This document shows positions 25,713 through 34,610 of a stretch of 64,000 nt of DNA, in pieces. A program made the translations under genes and the position numbers. The DNA is from Rugosimonospora acidiphila (GTDB lineage: Bacteria; Actinomycetota; Actinomycetes; Mycobacteriales; Micromonosporaceae), in assembly GCF_039543385.1 (NCBI RefSeq), contig NZ_BAABJQ010000030.1, positions 46,695 to 110,694 of the forward strand, written 5' to 3'. The notes beneath the pieces were generated by a model, which saw only the letters and a list, made by a program, of their open reading frames with translations, was not told the origin of the DNA and ran no database searches. How positions within the stretch are numbered: position 1 is the stretch's first letter; every line of letters starts with the position of its first letter.

Positions 25713-26636
25713 ATGATCGTTCTCGAACCCGATGACCAGACGCTGCACGGATACTTTTCCCGGGAATACCCGCCGGTCCTCACCGTCGACCCCGGGGACT
25801 CGGTACGGGTGCGCACGCTCGACGCGTTCTGGTCGCAGGGGCCATACCCCGGCGGTGAGCACGCCGACCGGCCCAAGGTGCCCCAGCACCGGTCCGGGTA
25901 CGGGCACGCGCTGACCGGTCCGATCGAAGTGCGGGGCGCCGAGCCCGGCATGGTGCTGGAGGTGCGCGTCGACGCCGTAGTGCCGGCCATGTGGGGCACC
26001 ACGGTGTCCGGCGGCTGGCCGTCCCCGTTCAACCAGCGGTACGGCGTGGCCGACCGCACCACCGTGCACGCCTGGGAGCTGGACCCGACCGCCATGGTCG
26101 GTCGCAATCAGCACGGTCACAGCGTCGCGCTGCACCCGTTCCTGGGCGTGATGGGCATGCCGCCGGCGGAGCCCGGCGAGCACTCGACGATCCCGCCCCG
26201 GGCGCACGGCGGGAACCTGGACTGCAAGGAACTGGTCGCGGGCAGCACCCTGTACCTGCCGGTACCGGTACCGGGCGGGCTCTTCTCGGTGGGAGACGGG
26301 CACGCCCGGCAGGGCGACGGCGAGGTGGGGGGCACCGCCATCGAATGCCCCATGGAGCGGGTGGACCTGACCTTCGGGCTGCGCGAGGACCTGGTGCTGG
26401 CCGGGCCGGTGGCGCACACGCCCGCCGGGTGGCTGACCATGGGGCTGGCCGACGACCAGACCGATGCCACCTTCATGGCGTTGGAGTCGATGTTCGAACT
26501 GCTGGGCAGGCTCTACGGGATGTCCCGACGGGACGCGATCGCGATGGCCAGCGTGGCCGTCGACCTACGAATCACCCAGATCGTCAACCGCGTGGTCGGC
26601 GTGCATGCCGTGCTACCACCCGGCGCTATCCGGTAG
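25713..26636 (+). CDS. Acetamidase/formamidase family protein
   Basis: 307 residues, the normal length. Hydrolyses short aliphatic amides to acid plus ammonia. Conserved segments include GPIEVRGAEPGMVLEVRV, HPFLGVMGMPPAEPGEHSTI, PPRAHGGNLDCKELV and FSVGDGHARQGDGEV, holding the metal/active-site His, Asp and Glu. In-frame starts lie at GTG 25698, ATG 25704 and ATG 25713; none has a clear Shine-Dalgarno, and the last fits homologues. The 3' end overlaps the convergent TPR gene by 24 bases. Confidence 0.92.
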   Translation: MIVLEPDDQTLHGYFSREYPPVLTVDPGDSVRVRTLDAFWSQGPYPGGEHADRPKVPQHRSGYGHALTGPIEVRGAEPGMVLEVRVDAVVPAMWGTTVSGGWPSPFNQRYGVADRTTVHAWELDPTAMVGRNQHGHSVALHPFLGVMGMPPAEPGEHSTIPPRAHGGNLDCKELVAGSTLYLPVPVPGGLFSVGDGHARQGDGEVGGTAIECPMERVDLTFGLREDLVLAGPVAHTPAGWLTMGLADDQTDATFMALESMFELLGRLYGMSRRDAIAMASVAVDLRITQIVNRVVGVHAVLPPGAIR

Positions 26637-27011
26637 CCGCCGCTTCGTCGTGCCGACCCGGGCCGCCACCCGGGTCAGCGCGTCGCGGTAGTCGGACTTC
26701 GGCGACATGGCCACGGCCAGCCGCAGGTGCGGGAGGGCCTCGGTCGGGCGGCTCAGCCGCTCCAGGGTCCGGCCCAGCACGTGGTGGGCGAAGTGGTCGC
26801 TGGGGTCCCGTTCCACCAGGGTGCGCAGCTCGGTCTCGGCCCGGCGCAGCTGCGCCGAACCGAAGTACGCCAGGGCCAACTGAAGCCGGACTCCGGCGTT
26901 GCCCGGATCCGCCTCGATGACCGGTTCCAGGATCCGGGCAGCCTCGGCCGGATCGCCGGCCTCCAGGAACAGACCTGCCCGCCGGTACTCAGCCATCAGA
27001 TCCACGGTCAT
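26613..27011 (-). CDS. Tetratricopeptide-repeat protein
   Basis: 132 residues composed of about three TPR motifs: YRRAGLFLEAGDPAEAARIL, LALAYFGSAQLRRAETEL and HHVLGRTLERLSRPTEAL. Protein-protein interaction module, with no catalytic domain. GGGGAG touches the ATG, so the GTG two codons downstream (27005) may be the real start. Related small TPR proteins are widespread in actinomycetes and I know no defined role. Confidence 0.82.
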   Translation of the reverse strand: MTVDLMAEYRRAGLFLEAGDPAEAARILEPVIEADPGNAGVRLQLALAYFGSAQLRRAETELRTLVERDPSDHFAHHVLGRTLERLSRPTEALPHLRLAVAMSPKSDYRDALTRVAARVGTTKRRLPDSAGW

Positions 27012-27115
27012 CTCCCCTCATCGCTGAAAGTACTCATCCGGTAGCGATCAACGCGGCACCACCGTCCGCTATTCCGCCGGCCCCGTCGGGCAGCGCCCGC
27101 CGGTGCGCCCGCCGG

Positions 27116-30100
27116 TCAGCTTGGACAGGGTGGGGCGAACGGCAGCTCGGGGATGAACCGCCGCCACTGGGCCTGGTCGAGCACGCCGCCGGTGGTGGCG
27201 CAGATCCGCCGCGCGGCCTGGGCGGTGGACAGCGCCGTCAACCCGACGGTGTGGTCGTCGCTGGCGCTGGCCAGCAACGCGCCGCGCGGCGAGAAGGCGA
27301 CCTGGTCGATCGGGGCGGTGTGCCCGATCACCGGCTGACCCATCGCGGTGGGGTGGGCCCGGTCGCCGACGTTCCACAGCCGGATGGTGTCGTCATCGCT
27401 GCCGCTGGCCAGCGTGCGCCCGTCCGGGCTGAACGACACCGAGTACACGAAGCTGGTGTGGCCGGTCAGCGGCGCGCCCAGCGGCACCGGGTGGGTCGGG
27501 GCGTCGACGTTCCACAGCCGTACGGTGTGGTCGGTGTGGCCGCTGGCCAGCGTACGGTCGTCCGGGCTGAACGCCACGCTGAGCACACCGCCGGTGGCGA
27601 GCACCAGGGTGCTGTCGGGAACGGGGTGGGCCGGATCGGTCACGTTCCACAGCCGGATGGTGTCGTCCGCGCTGCCGTCGGCCAGCAGCGCACCGTCGTG
27701 GCTGAAGGCCAGGCCGCGCACCGCGTGCCCGTTGCTGGGGTCGCCGGTCAGCGGCGTGGCCAGCACCCGGGGCCGGTCGAGGTCGGAGATGTCCCACAGG
27801 CGCATGGTGCCGTCGTAATCCGAGGCGGCCAGGACCGGCCGGGCCGGGTCGAAGGCCACCGAGGTGACCTCCTGCAGGCCCAGCGACAGGGGCGAACCCA
27901 GCGGGCGCGGGTGCCCGGGGTCGCTGATGTCCCACAGCCGCACCTTCCGGTCGCGCCCGCCGGTGGCCAGCGTCCTGGTCTTCGGGCTGAACGCCACGCT
28001 GATCACGGCGTCGGCGTGCGCGAGCAGCGGGTCGCCGACCTCGGTGGGGTGCGCCGGCTCGGTGACGTCCCAGAGCCGGACCGTCCCGTCGGTGCTGGCG
28101 CTGGCCAGCAGCGCGCCGCTCGGGTCGAACGCCACCCCGTTGAGGTAGCTGGGACAGGGCAGCACGGTCCGGGGCAGACTCCACAGCCGTACCCCGTCGG
28201 CGCCCGCGCTGGCCAGCCGGCCGTCACGGTCGAACGCCAGCCAGTACACGTAGCCGGTGTGCCCGAACAGCGGCTGGCCCAGGGGCACGGCGTTGGCCGG
28301 GTCGGTCACGTTCCACAGCCGGATGCCCTGGTCCGCACCCCCGGTCGCGAGCGTGTCGCCGTCGGGGCTGAACGCCACCGCGTACACGGTGTCCTTGTGG
28401 CCGTTGAGGGTGGCCAGACTGCTCGGATGGGCCGGGTCGCGCACGTTCCACAGCCGGACCGTGTCGTCGTTGCTCACGCTGGCCAGCATGGTGCCGTCGG
28501 GGCTGAACGCGGTCGCGAACACGGTGTCGGTGTGGCCGGTCAGCGGTGTGGTCCAGGGAACCGGATGGCGCGGGTCGGTGACGTTCCACAGCCCGATGCG
28601 GTGGTCGTGGCCGGAGGTGACCACGGTGCGCCCGTCGGGGCTGAACCCCGCCGACGCGATGGCGTCGTCACCGGCGCGCACGCCCGGCCCCAATGGCACG
28701 GCATGGGCGGGATCGTCGACGTTCCACAGCCGGAAGGTGCCGTCGTCGCCCGCGCTGACCAGCGTCTTGCCGTCCGGGCTGAACGCCACCGAGAACACCA
28801 GGCCGCCGTGGGCCGACAGCGCCGCGCCCCACGGCACGGGGTGCGACGGGTCGGTGATGCGCCACAGCCGGACGGTCCCGTCGTGGTCGGCCGTGGCGAG
28901 GGTGCGCCCGTCCGGGCTCAGCGCCACCCAGTACACCTTCTTGGGATCGGCGTGCAGCGGTGCGCCCCAGCCGACCGGGTGGTCGGGGTCGGACACGTTC
29001 CACAGCCGCACCGTCCCGTCGCCGCCGGCCGTGGCCATGAGCCTGCCGTCCCGGCTGAACGCCACCCCGTACACCGTCGCGGTGTACCCGGGCAGCGTCC
29101 TGGCCAGCGGCGCGCTCTGGGTGCTGAGCAGGTCGGTGTAGCTCTGCGGGTTCGGCTGGATCCGGTTGGCCGCCAGGCTGAGCTGGGCGGACAACGACAC
29201 GTCGGTGGTCCGCACCTGCTCGCCCTCGACGGCGGTCTGGGTGGCGACCGCGCGGTTGAGGTCGTTCCTGGCGGTGGACCGCTGCTGCAACGCCACGATC
29301 GCGGCGCCCGACGCGACGAGGGTGAGCACCGACAGCACGACGAGCGCGCCGGTACGCAGCCGCCAGGCGCGGCTCTCCTGCCGGCGGGACGCGTCCAGGA
29401 ACCGCGTGGCGACCCCGCCCGGCGGCAGGTCGCCCGGGTGCTCCTCGGCCCACTCGAGGGCGCTGGCCAGCCGGCCGCCCCGGTACAGCGCCCCGGGATC
29501 GCGGTGCTCCCGGTCCCACAGCGCGGCGGCGTCGACGAGCTGCTGGTGCAGCAGCAGCCCGGCCCGGTCCTGGTCGATCCAGCCCCGCAGCCGGGGCCAC
29601 GCGTGCAGCAGCGCCTCGTGTGTCAGCTCGACCGTGCCGAGGTCGAGCGTGACCAGCCGCGCGCTGGCCAGCGCGTCGAGCACCGGGCCGGCGCCGGGGT
29701 CGAGCTGGTCGCGGTTGACCCGCCGCTTGGTGTCGTCGGTGCCCTCGCCGAGCGCGATCAACCGCAGGAACACGCCCCGCGCCAGCCGCTGCTGCGCCTC
29801 GGTCAGGCCGGTGTACACGGTCTCGGCGGTGCGGGCCAGCGCGTGGCGCATGCCGCCGGACGCCTCGTAGCCGGCCAGCGTGAGGGTGTTGCCCCGGCGG
29901 CGCGACCAGGTCTCCCGCAGCGCGTGGGAGACCAGCGGCAGCACGCTCGCCTGCCCGGTCGCGTCCGCGACCACCCGGGCCAGCAGCGCGCCCTCGACGG
30001 TGGCGCCCGCGTCGATCGCCGGCTGGCTCACCGCCCGCCGCAACTGCTCGGTCGTCATCGGCCCGACCAGCAACTGGGCGTCGCGCAGCGCCTCGACCAG

Positions 30101-30979
30101 CCCCGGGTACTCGGTGCAGTGCGCGTAGAAGTCGGAGCGGACGCCCAGCACGACGCGGGTGCGGGAGTTGTCAGCCCGGGTGGCGGCGGACAGGGCGGCG
30201 ATGAACGAGGCGCGCTCCCGCTGGCCGCGGCACAGGGTGAAGACCTCTTCGAACTGGTCCACCACGATCAGCAGCTCGCCCTCGCCGGACCGGGCGGCCA
30301 GCGCCTGGAGCACGCTCAGGTGCAGCGCGGAGGGGTCCTCGACCAACTCCCGGTGAATGGCCGCGGCGCTGCCGCCGCCGATGGCGGCCAGCCGGGCCGC
30401 GCACTCCTCCAGCGGGTGCGATCCCGGGGTGAACAGCAGCGTGGGTCGCGCCTGCCCGCGCATCCGGGGTATGTCCCCGCGCAACGCGGGGATCAGGCCG
30501 GCGCGCAGCAGCGAGGACTTCCCGGATCCCGAGGCGCCGAACGCGATGACGAGCCGGTGGGCGCGGACGTGGGAGACCAGATCCTCGGTCAGCTCCTCCC
30601 GGCCGAAGAACCGGTCCGCGTCCTCCGGGGCGAACGCGGCCAGGCCGGCGTACGGGCACGGCACTCCGGTGTCCTCGGGCCGCGCGTCGGCCCCGGTGCC
30701 CGGGTCGGCCTCGGCCACCTCCGCGGCGACCGCGTGCCAGCGGGCCTCCCACTCCGCCGGGTCGCCGCCGCACGCCCGCACGTACGCCTGGGTCACCTGC
30801 AGGCTGGGCAACTTCCGGCCGCCGGCCGCGTCCGCCAACGTCGTGGACGAGTAGTGCGCGCGCCTGGCCAGCTCACGGTACGGGGGGCTGCCCGCCTTCT
30901 CGCGCAGCCGGCGCAGGTCGGCGGCGAATCTGGTCAGCACGTGGTCGTCGGCCTCGAGTGGTCTCTCGTTGCGCGGCAC
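27116..30979 (-). CDS. HTH-nSTAND1 ATPase-WD40 repeat protein
   Basis: 1287 residues. Residues about 12-80: XRE-type helix-turn-helix. About 105-480: nSTAND1-type P-loop NTPase with Walker A GASGSGKSS (near 150) and Walker B LLIVVDQFEEVF. A single membrane helix follows (GALVVLSVLTLVASGAAIVA). The rest is WD40: I count 14 repeats, most ending RLWNV-DPAHPV, enough for two seven-blade propellers. STAND proteins oligomerise on ligand sensing, and relatives act in signalling or phage defence; the role here is unknown. GTG 30979 has AAGGGG eight bases upstream; GTG 30988 is the alternative. Confidence 0.93.
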   Translation of the reverse strand: MPRNERPLEADDHVLTRFAADLRRLREKAGSPPYRELARRAHYSSTTLADAAGGRKLPSLQVTQAYVRACGGDPAEWEARWHAVAAEVAEADPGTGADARPEDTGVPCPYAGLAAFAPEDADRFFGREELTEDLVSHVRAHRLVIAFGASGSGKSSLLRAGLIPALRGDIPRMRGQARPTLLFTPGSHPLEECAARLAAIGGGSAAAIHRELVEDPSALHLSVLQALAARSGEGELLIVVDQFEEVFTLCRGQRERASFIAALSAATRADNSRTRVVLGVRSDFYAHCTEYPGLVEALRDAQLLVGPMTTEQLRRAVSQPAIDAGATVEGALLARVVADATGQASVLPLVSHALRETWSRRRGNTLTLAGYEASGGMRHALARTAETVYTGLTEAQQRLARGVFLRLIALGEGTDDTKRRVNRDQLDPGAGPVLDALASARLVTLDLGTVELTHEALLHAWPRLRGWIDQDRAGLLLHQQLVDAAALWDREHRDPGALYRGGRLASALEWAEEHPGDLPPGGVATRFLDASRRQESRAWRLRTGALVVLSVLTLVASGAAIVALQQRSTARNDLNRAVATQTAVEGEQVRTTDVSLSAQLSLAANRIQPNPQSYTDLLSTQSAPLARTLPGYTATVYGVAFSRDGRLMATAGGDGTVRLWNVSDPDHPVGWGAPLHADPKKVYWVALSPDGRTLATADHDGTVRLWRITDPSHPVPWGAALSAHGGLVFSVAFSPDGKTLVSAGDDGTFRLWNVDDPAHAVPLGPGVRAGDDAIASAGFSPDGRTVVTSGHDHRIGLWNVTDPRHPVPWTTPLTGHTDTVFATAFSPDGTMLASVSNDDTVRLWNVRDPAHPSSLATLNGHKDTVYAVAFSPDGDTLATGGADQGIRLWNVTDPANAVPLGQPLFGHTGYVYWLAFDRDGRLASAGADGVRLWSLPRTVLPCPSYLNGVAFDPSGALLASASTDGTVRLWDVTEPAHPTEVGDPLLAHADAVISVAFSPKTRTLATGGRDRKVRLWDISDPGHPRPLGSPLSLGLQEVTSVAFDPARPVLAASDYDGTMRLWDISDLDRPRVLATPLTGDPSNGHAVRGLAFSHDGALLADGSADDTIRLWNVTDPAHPVPDSTLVLATGGVLSVAFSPDDRTLASGHTDHTVRLWNVDAPTHPVPLGAPLTGHTSFVYSVSFSPDGRTLASGSDDDTIRLWNVGDRAHPTAMGQPVIGHTAPIDQVAFSPRGALLASASDDHTVGLTALSTAQAARRICATTGGVLDQAQWRRFIPELPFAPPCPS

Positions 30980-31308
30980 GATCTCCACCCCTTGACGCCC
31001 GGATAGGTATCAACGCGACTGAATCCGGCGTTTCTGTCGCGCGGCCATTATCCGGAGTCTGTTGTCCGGCGTCCAGCCAGCGACACCGGACAACGTTTGG
31101 CGGATATAACCGGCTGGCCGGTGTCTGCCGACGGGACGGCTCCCGCCAGCACCAACCCGGTCGGGCCACGTCGTACGGGGGCGGCACGACATCGGCGAAC
31201 TTCATCGCCAACCGAAGCCGATTTAACAGCCGAGCCTTTCACTTGCTTGAGAAAAGCGAGTCGAGGCGGCATCGAAAGTCCGATTTCGACACCAGTCAGG
31301 GAGCCTCG
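30980..31308. promoter_or_regulatory. Upstream region of STAND gene with long inverted repeat
   Basis: GTTGTCCGGCGTC (31061-31073) and GACACCGGACAAC (31082-31094) form a 13-bp inverted repeat with one mismatch and an 8-base spacer, about 85 bases upstream of the STAND start. It may be an operator, perhaps for that protein's own HTH, or a hairpin. The remainder is comparatively AT-rich with no clear gene. Confidence 0.5.
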
Positions 31309-31380
31309 ATGAGCACGAGTTCGTACCGCGGCGACAGCGCCGGCATGGGTGGCAGCCATCACGAGGCCAGACCCGCCTAG
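31309..31380 (+). CDS. Possible small ORF, 23 residues
   Basis: Short reading frame MSTSSYRGDSAGMGGSHHEA plus RPA, with AGGGAG about seven bases before its ATG. Gly/Ser/His-rich with no hydrophobic segment. It lies in the otherwise non-coding gap between the STAND gene and thiE. It might be a small peptide, a leader or chance. There is no maturation gene nearby to support a RiPP precursor. Confidence 0.3.
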   Translation: MSTSSYRGDSAGMGGSHHEARPA

Positions 31381-31456
31381 GGCCTTCCGGGGGGAGCGCA
31401 GCCGGAGCCGGCGTGTGGCGGTGCGAGCACCCCCGCCCCAGCGGGAAGCGCCCCGT

Positions 31457-32137
31457 CTACGCCGCCTCGGCGAGGGTGGCGGCCGACAGCCGTTGGGCCC
31501 AGGCGCGCGCCGCCGCTCCCGGATCGTCCGCCTCGGTGATGGCCCGCACCACGACCACCCGGCGGGCGCCGCGGGCCAGCACCTCGTCCAGCCGGTCCAG
31601 GTCGATCCCGCCGATCGCGAACCAGGGCCGGGTACCGGAGGCCGACCGCGTGGCGTGGCTGAGCAGGTCCAGGCCGGCGGCCGGCCGGCCGGGCTTGGTC
31701 GGGGTGGCCCAGGTCGGGCCGGCGCACAGGTAATCCGCGCCCGGCTCGTCGCGCGCCGCGTCGAACTGCTCGGGCGAGTGGGTGGAGCGACCGATCACCG
31801 GCCCGTCCCCGATGATCCGGCGGGCCAGCGGCACCGGCAGGTCGTCCTGGCCCAGGTGCAGCACCGGCGCCCCGCAGGCGTGCGCGAGGTCGACCCGGTC
31901 GTTGACCGCGAACAGCTTGCCGTGGCGCTCCGCCGCCTCCGCGAACACCTCCAGATAGCGCAGTTCCTGCCGGGCCTCCAGCCCCTTCTGCCGCAGCTGC
32001 ACGATGTCCACCCCGCCGGCCAGCACGGCGTCGAGGAAGTCCGCCAGGTCACCCTGGCGGGTGCGGGCGTCGGTGCACAGGTACAGCCGGGCGCCGGCCA
32101 GGGCGGCCCGGACCTGCTCGGGTGATCGTGAGCTCAT
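31457..32137 (-). CDS. thiE: Thiamine-phosphate synthase
   Basis: 226 residues. Couples HMP-PP and thiazole phosphate to thiamine phosphate. Motifs are DIVQLRQKG (substrate Gln/Lys), AVNDRVDLAHACGA, LHLGQDDLPV, GRSTHS, GPTWATPTKPG and WFAIGGI (phosphate-binding Gly). Divergent from the riboswitch-controlled thiO operon; the promoters must lie in the 50 bases between them. It carries no riboswitch of its own. Confidence 0.95.
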   Translation of the reverse strand: MSSRSPEQVRAALAGARLYLCTDARTRQGDLADFLDAVLAGGVDIVQLRQKGLEARQELRYLEVFAEAAERHGKLFAVNDRVDLAHACGAPVLHLGQDDLPVPLARRIIGDGPVIGRSTHSPEQFDAARDEPGADYLCAGPTWATPTKPGRPAAGLDLLSHATRSASGTRPWFAIGGIDLDRLDEVLARGARRVVVVRAITEADDPGAAARAWAQRLSAATLAEAA

Positions 32138-32189
32138 GGTCGGCGACGGTACCCGATGCGCCGGTATCGGCCGGCGCGTATGGTGAACC

Positions 32190-32282
32190 GTGCACGGGAG
32201 CCCGGTAGACCGGGCTGAGAGGGCTGGCTGGGAGCCGCCGACCGTTGAACCTGATCCGGGTAATGCCGGCGCAGGGAGTGCT
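32190..32282 (+). promoter_or_regulatory. TPP riboswitch upstream of thiO
   Basis: Contains the THI-box hallmarks: GGGCTGAGAGGG (pyrimidine-sensor J3-2 region), then GAACCTGATCCGGGTAATGC and CGCAGGGAG. Ends GCAC/GTGC can form P1. Consistent TATGGT -10-like box at 32179-32184 about eight bases before the transcript start. It lies 58 bases upstream of the thiO ATG, so control could be by a terminator or by ribosome-site masking. Confidence 0.95.
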
Positions 32283-32339
32283 CACCGACCCCCAGCCGCC
32301 GCGTTGCCTCGCGCACGCGGCGTGACCACGGGAGGCCGG

Positions 32340-33557
32340 ATGGGTAGCGGCGCCACCGACGTCGTGGTGGTCGGCGCGGGCGTGATCGGGCTGTCCATCG
32401 CCTGGCGCTGCGCGCAGCGGGGGTTGGCCGTGACCGTGCTGGATCCGGCGCCGGGCTCCGGTGCCACCTGGACCGCCGCCGGCATGCTCGCGCCGGCCAC
32501 CGAGCTGCACTACGAGGGGCGCCCGCTGCTGGCGCTCACCCTCGACTCGGCGGCCCGGTACCCGGGCTTCGTCGCCGAGCTGGCCGACGCCACCGGGGTG
32601 GACGTCGGGTACCGGCGGTGCGGCACCCTGCAGGCCGCCTGGGACGCCGCCGACCTGGCCGCCCTGCGCGACCTGCACGCCTTCCAGTCCTCGCTGGGCA
32701 TCGAGTCGGAGCTGCTGACCAGCAGGCAGCTGCGCGCCGCCGAGCCGGCCCTGGCGGCGGGGCTGCCCGGCGGCCTCTGGGCGGCCGACGACCACCAGAT
32801 CGACAACCGGATGCTGCACGGCGCGCTGCGCCGGGCCGCCGGCGGTGCCGGCGTGCGGGAGGTCACGGCCCGGGTCGGCGGCTGGCTGAGGCGCGGCCAG
32901 CAGGTGGTCGGCGTGCGGACCGAGAGCGGGGACCGGTTCGAGGCCGGCACGGTGGTGCTGGCCGCCGGAGCCTGGTCGGCGGCCGTTGCCGAACTGCCAG
33001 CCCAGACCGGGCCCTCGACACCGGCGGGGCTTCAGGTTCCGGCGGGGCTTCAGGCTTCGGCGGGGCTTCCGGCGGAGGTGGTGCCCCCGGTCCGGCCGGT
33101 CAAGGGGCAGACGCTGCGCCTGCGTGGCCCGAGCGACCTGCTCAACCACGTGGTACGGGGTGCCGTGCGGGGCAGCCCGGTCTATGTGGTGCCGCGCGGC
33201 GATGGGAGCCTGGTGATCGGCGCGTCCAGCGAGGAGGCCGGGTTCGACCTGGGCCCGCGCGCCGGGGCCGTGTACGAGCTGCTGCGCGACGCCCAGCTGC
33301 TCCTCCCGGTGCTGGGCGAGGTGCGGTTCGACGAGGTGAGCACCGGCCTGCGCCCCGGCTCGCCGGACAACCTCCCGATGATCGGCGGCACCGTCGTGGA
33401 CGGCCTGCTGGTGGCGACCGGCCACTACCGCAACGGGATCCTGCTCGCGCCGCTGACCGCCGACGCGGTCGCCGGCCTGATCACCGGCGAAGACCCGGGC
33501 ATCGATCTGACCGCCTGCGACCCGCGCCGGTTCTCTCGCTCGGAGGTATCCGCATGA
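32340..33557 (+). CDS. thiO: Glycine oxidase, thiazole biosynthesis
   Basis: 405 residues. FAD enzyme that makes dehydroglycine for the thiazole ring. DVVVVGAGVIGLSIAWRCAQ is the ADP-binding fold, TWTAAGMLAPATE follows, and STGLRPGSPDNLPMIG plus ATGHYRNGILLAP are the C-terminal DAO signatures. GGGAGG at 32330-32335 fixes ATG 32340. A PAGLQ-type segment coded by an 18-bp unit repeated about three times (33017-33076) interrupts the protein after VAELPAQTGP and is probably a surface loop insertion. The stop overlaps thiS. Confidence 0.95.
   Translation: MGSGATDVVVVGAGVIGLSIAWRCAQRGLAVTVLDPAPGSGATWTAAGMLAPATELHYEGRPLLALTLDSAARYPGFVAELADATGVDVGYRRCGTLQAAWDAADLAALRDLHAFQSSLGIESELLTSRQLRAAEPALAAGLPGGLWAADDHQIDNRMLHGALRRAAGGAGVREVTARVGGWLRRGQQVVGVRTESGDRFEAGTVVLAAGAWSAAVAELPAQTGPSTPAGLQVPAGLQASAGLPAEVVPPVRPVKGQTLRLRGPSDLLNHVVRGAVRGSPVYVVPRGDGSLVIGASSEEAGFDLGPRAGAVYELLRDAQLLLPVLGEVRFDEVSTGLRPGSPDNLPMIGGTVVDGLLVATGHYRNGILLAPLTADAVAGLITGEDPGIDLTACDPRRFSRSEVSA
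33017..33076 (+). repeat. 18-bp repeats inside thiO
   Basis: About three imperfect copies of an 18-bp unit coding PAGLQV/PAGLQA/SAGLPA. In-frame and therefore tolerated by the enzyme; the loop is not part of the glycine oxidase family core. Confidence 0.8.
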
Positions 33558-33754
33558 CGCTGACGATCAACGGTGAACGGGTGGACCTGCCCGACGGGTC
33601 CACCCTCGCCGAGCTGGTGACCTCGTGGGCTCCCGCGGTGCGTGGGGTCGCCGCGGCGGTGGACGGTGCGGTGGTGCCGCGCGGCACCTGGACTCAGGTC
33701 GCGCTGTGTGAGGGCCAGCAGGTCGAGCTGCTGACCGCGGTACAGGGAGGTTGA
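33554..33754 (+). CDS. thiS: Sulfur carrier protein ThiS
   Basis: 66 residues with the ubiquitin-like fold and the required C-terminal Gly-Gly (LLTAVQGG), which becomes the thiocarboxylate sulfur donor for ThiG. ATG overlaps the thiO stop (ATGA), and GGAGG lies about nine bases upstream. No adenylyltransferase ThiF is in the window, so it must be encoded elsewhere, perhaps a shared MoeB-type enzyme. Confidence 0.96.
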   Translation: MTLTINGERVDLPDGSTLAELVTSWAPAVRGVAAAVDGAVVPRGTWTQVALCEGQQVELLTAVQGG

Positions 33755-33755
33755 C

Positions 33756-34526
33756 GTGGACGATCCATTCATCATCGCCGGACAGGAACTCGGCTCCCGG
33801 CTCATCCTCGGCACCGGCGGCGCGCCGAGCCCGCAGGTGCTCGACGAGGCGGTGGTGGCCTCGGGTACCGCCATGTGCACGGTCGCCATGCGGCGGGTGG
33901 ACCCGGGCACCTCGGGCTCGGTACTGGACGTGCTGGTGGCCCGCGGCGTACGGGTGCTGCCCAACACGGCGGGCTGCCGTACTGCCCGGGAGGCGCTGCT
34001 GACCGCGCGGTTGGGCCGGGAGGCGCTGGAGACCCCGTGGGTGAAGCTGGAGGTCGTCGCCGACGACGAGACCCTGCTGCCCGACCCGGTGGAGCTGCTG
34101 GACGCGACCGAGTCGCTGGTCGGGGACGGCTTCACCGTGCTGGTCTACACCAACGACGACCCGATCCTGGCCCGGCGCCTGCAGCAGGCGGGCTGTGCCG
34201 CGGTCATGCCGCTGGGCGCCCCGATCGGTAGCGGCCTGGGCATCCTGAACCCGCACAACATCGAACTGATAGTCGCCGAGGCGACGGTGCCGGTGGTGCT
34301 CGACGCCGGCATCGGTACCGCCTCGGACGCGGCGCTGGCCATGGAGCTGGGCTGCGACGCGGTCCTGCTCGCCTCGGCGGTCACCCGCGCGCAGGAGCCC
34401 GCCCTGATGGCGGCCGCGATGGCCGACGCGGTCCGGGCCGGCCGGATGGCGCACCGGGCCGGGCGCATCCCGCGCCGGGAGCATGCCAAGGCGTCCTCGC
34501 CGACCCGGGGCATGGCAGCGCTGTAG
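33756..34526 (+). CDS. thiG: Thiazole synthase
   Basis: 256 residues, TIM-barrel enzyme joining DXP, dehydroglycine and ThiS-COSH. SRLILGTGG, the VAMRRVDPG segment, NTAGCRTAREA, WVKLEVVADD with the Schiff-base Lys, MPLGAPIGSGLGI and LDAGIGTASDAALAMELG are all conserved. The GTG start comes one base after the thiS TGA, with GGGAGG upstream. A 31-bp repeat containing hairpins begins at its stop codon. Confidence 0.96.
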   Translation: MDDPFIIAGQELGSRLILGTGGAPSPQVLDEAVVASGTAMCTVAMRRVDPGTSGSVLDVLVARGVRVLPNTAGCRTAREALLTARLGREALETPWVKLEVVADDETLLPDPVELLDATESLVGDGFTVLVYTNDDPILARRLQQAGCAAVMPLGAPIGSGLGILNPHNIELIVAEATVPVVLDAGIGTASDAALAMELGCDAVLLASAVTRAQEPALMAAAMADAVRAGRMAHRAGRIPRREHAKASSPTRGMAAL

Positions 34527-34594
34527 CACCACACCGTGGTGCAGCGCACCGCTGTAGCACCACGCCGTGGTGCAGGCGAGCGCTGTAGCACCAC
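34518..34594 (+). repeat. 31-bp x 3 repeat with hairpins after thiG
   Basis: Core GCTGTAGCACCAC occurs at 34520, 34551 and 34582. The first copy contains the thiG stop codon. Copies 1 and 2 form hairpins GCACCAC-ACC-GTGGTGC (34526-34542) and GCACCAC-GCC-GTGGTGC (34557-34573). These may attenuate read-through from the thiO operon into the cytX unit. Confidence 0.85.
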
Positions 34595-34610
34595 TTCCAT
34601 CACCACCGCG

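Noticed and set aside
27251..31006. 1251-codon open frame opposite the STAND-WD40 gene
   Set aside because: It is the antisense of a high-GC gene, rich in Arg/Gly/Pro/His without domains. The opposite strand has clear Walker and WD40 motifs.
32190..32339. N-terminal extension of ThiO through the riboswitch
   Set aside because: It would translate the TPP aptamer. GGGAGG before ATG 32340 and the FAD-binding motif right after it define the start.
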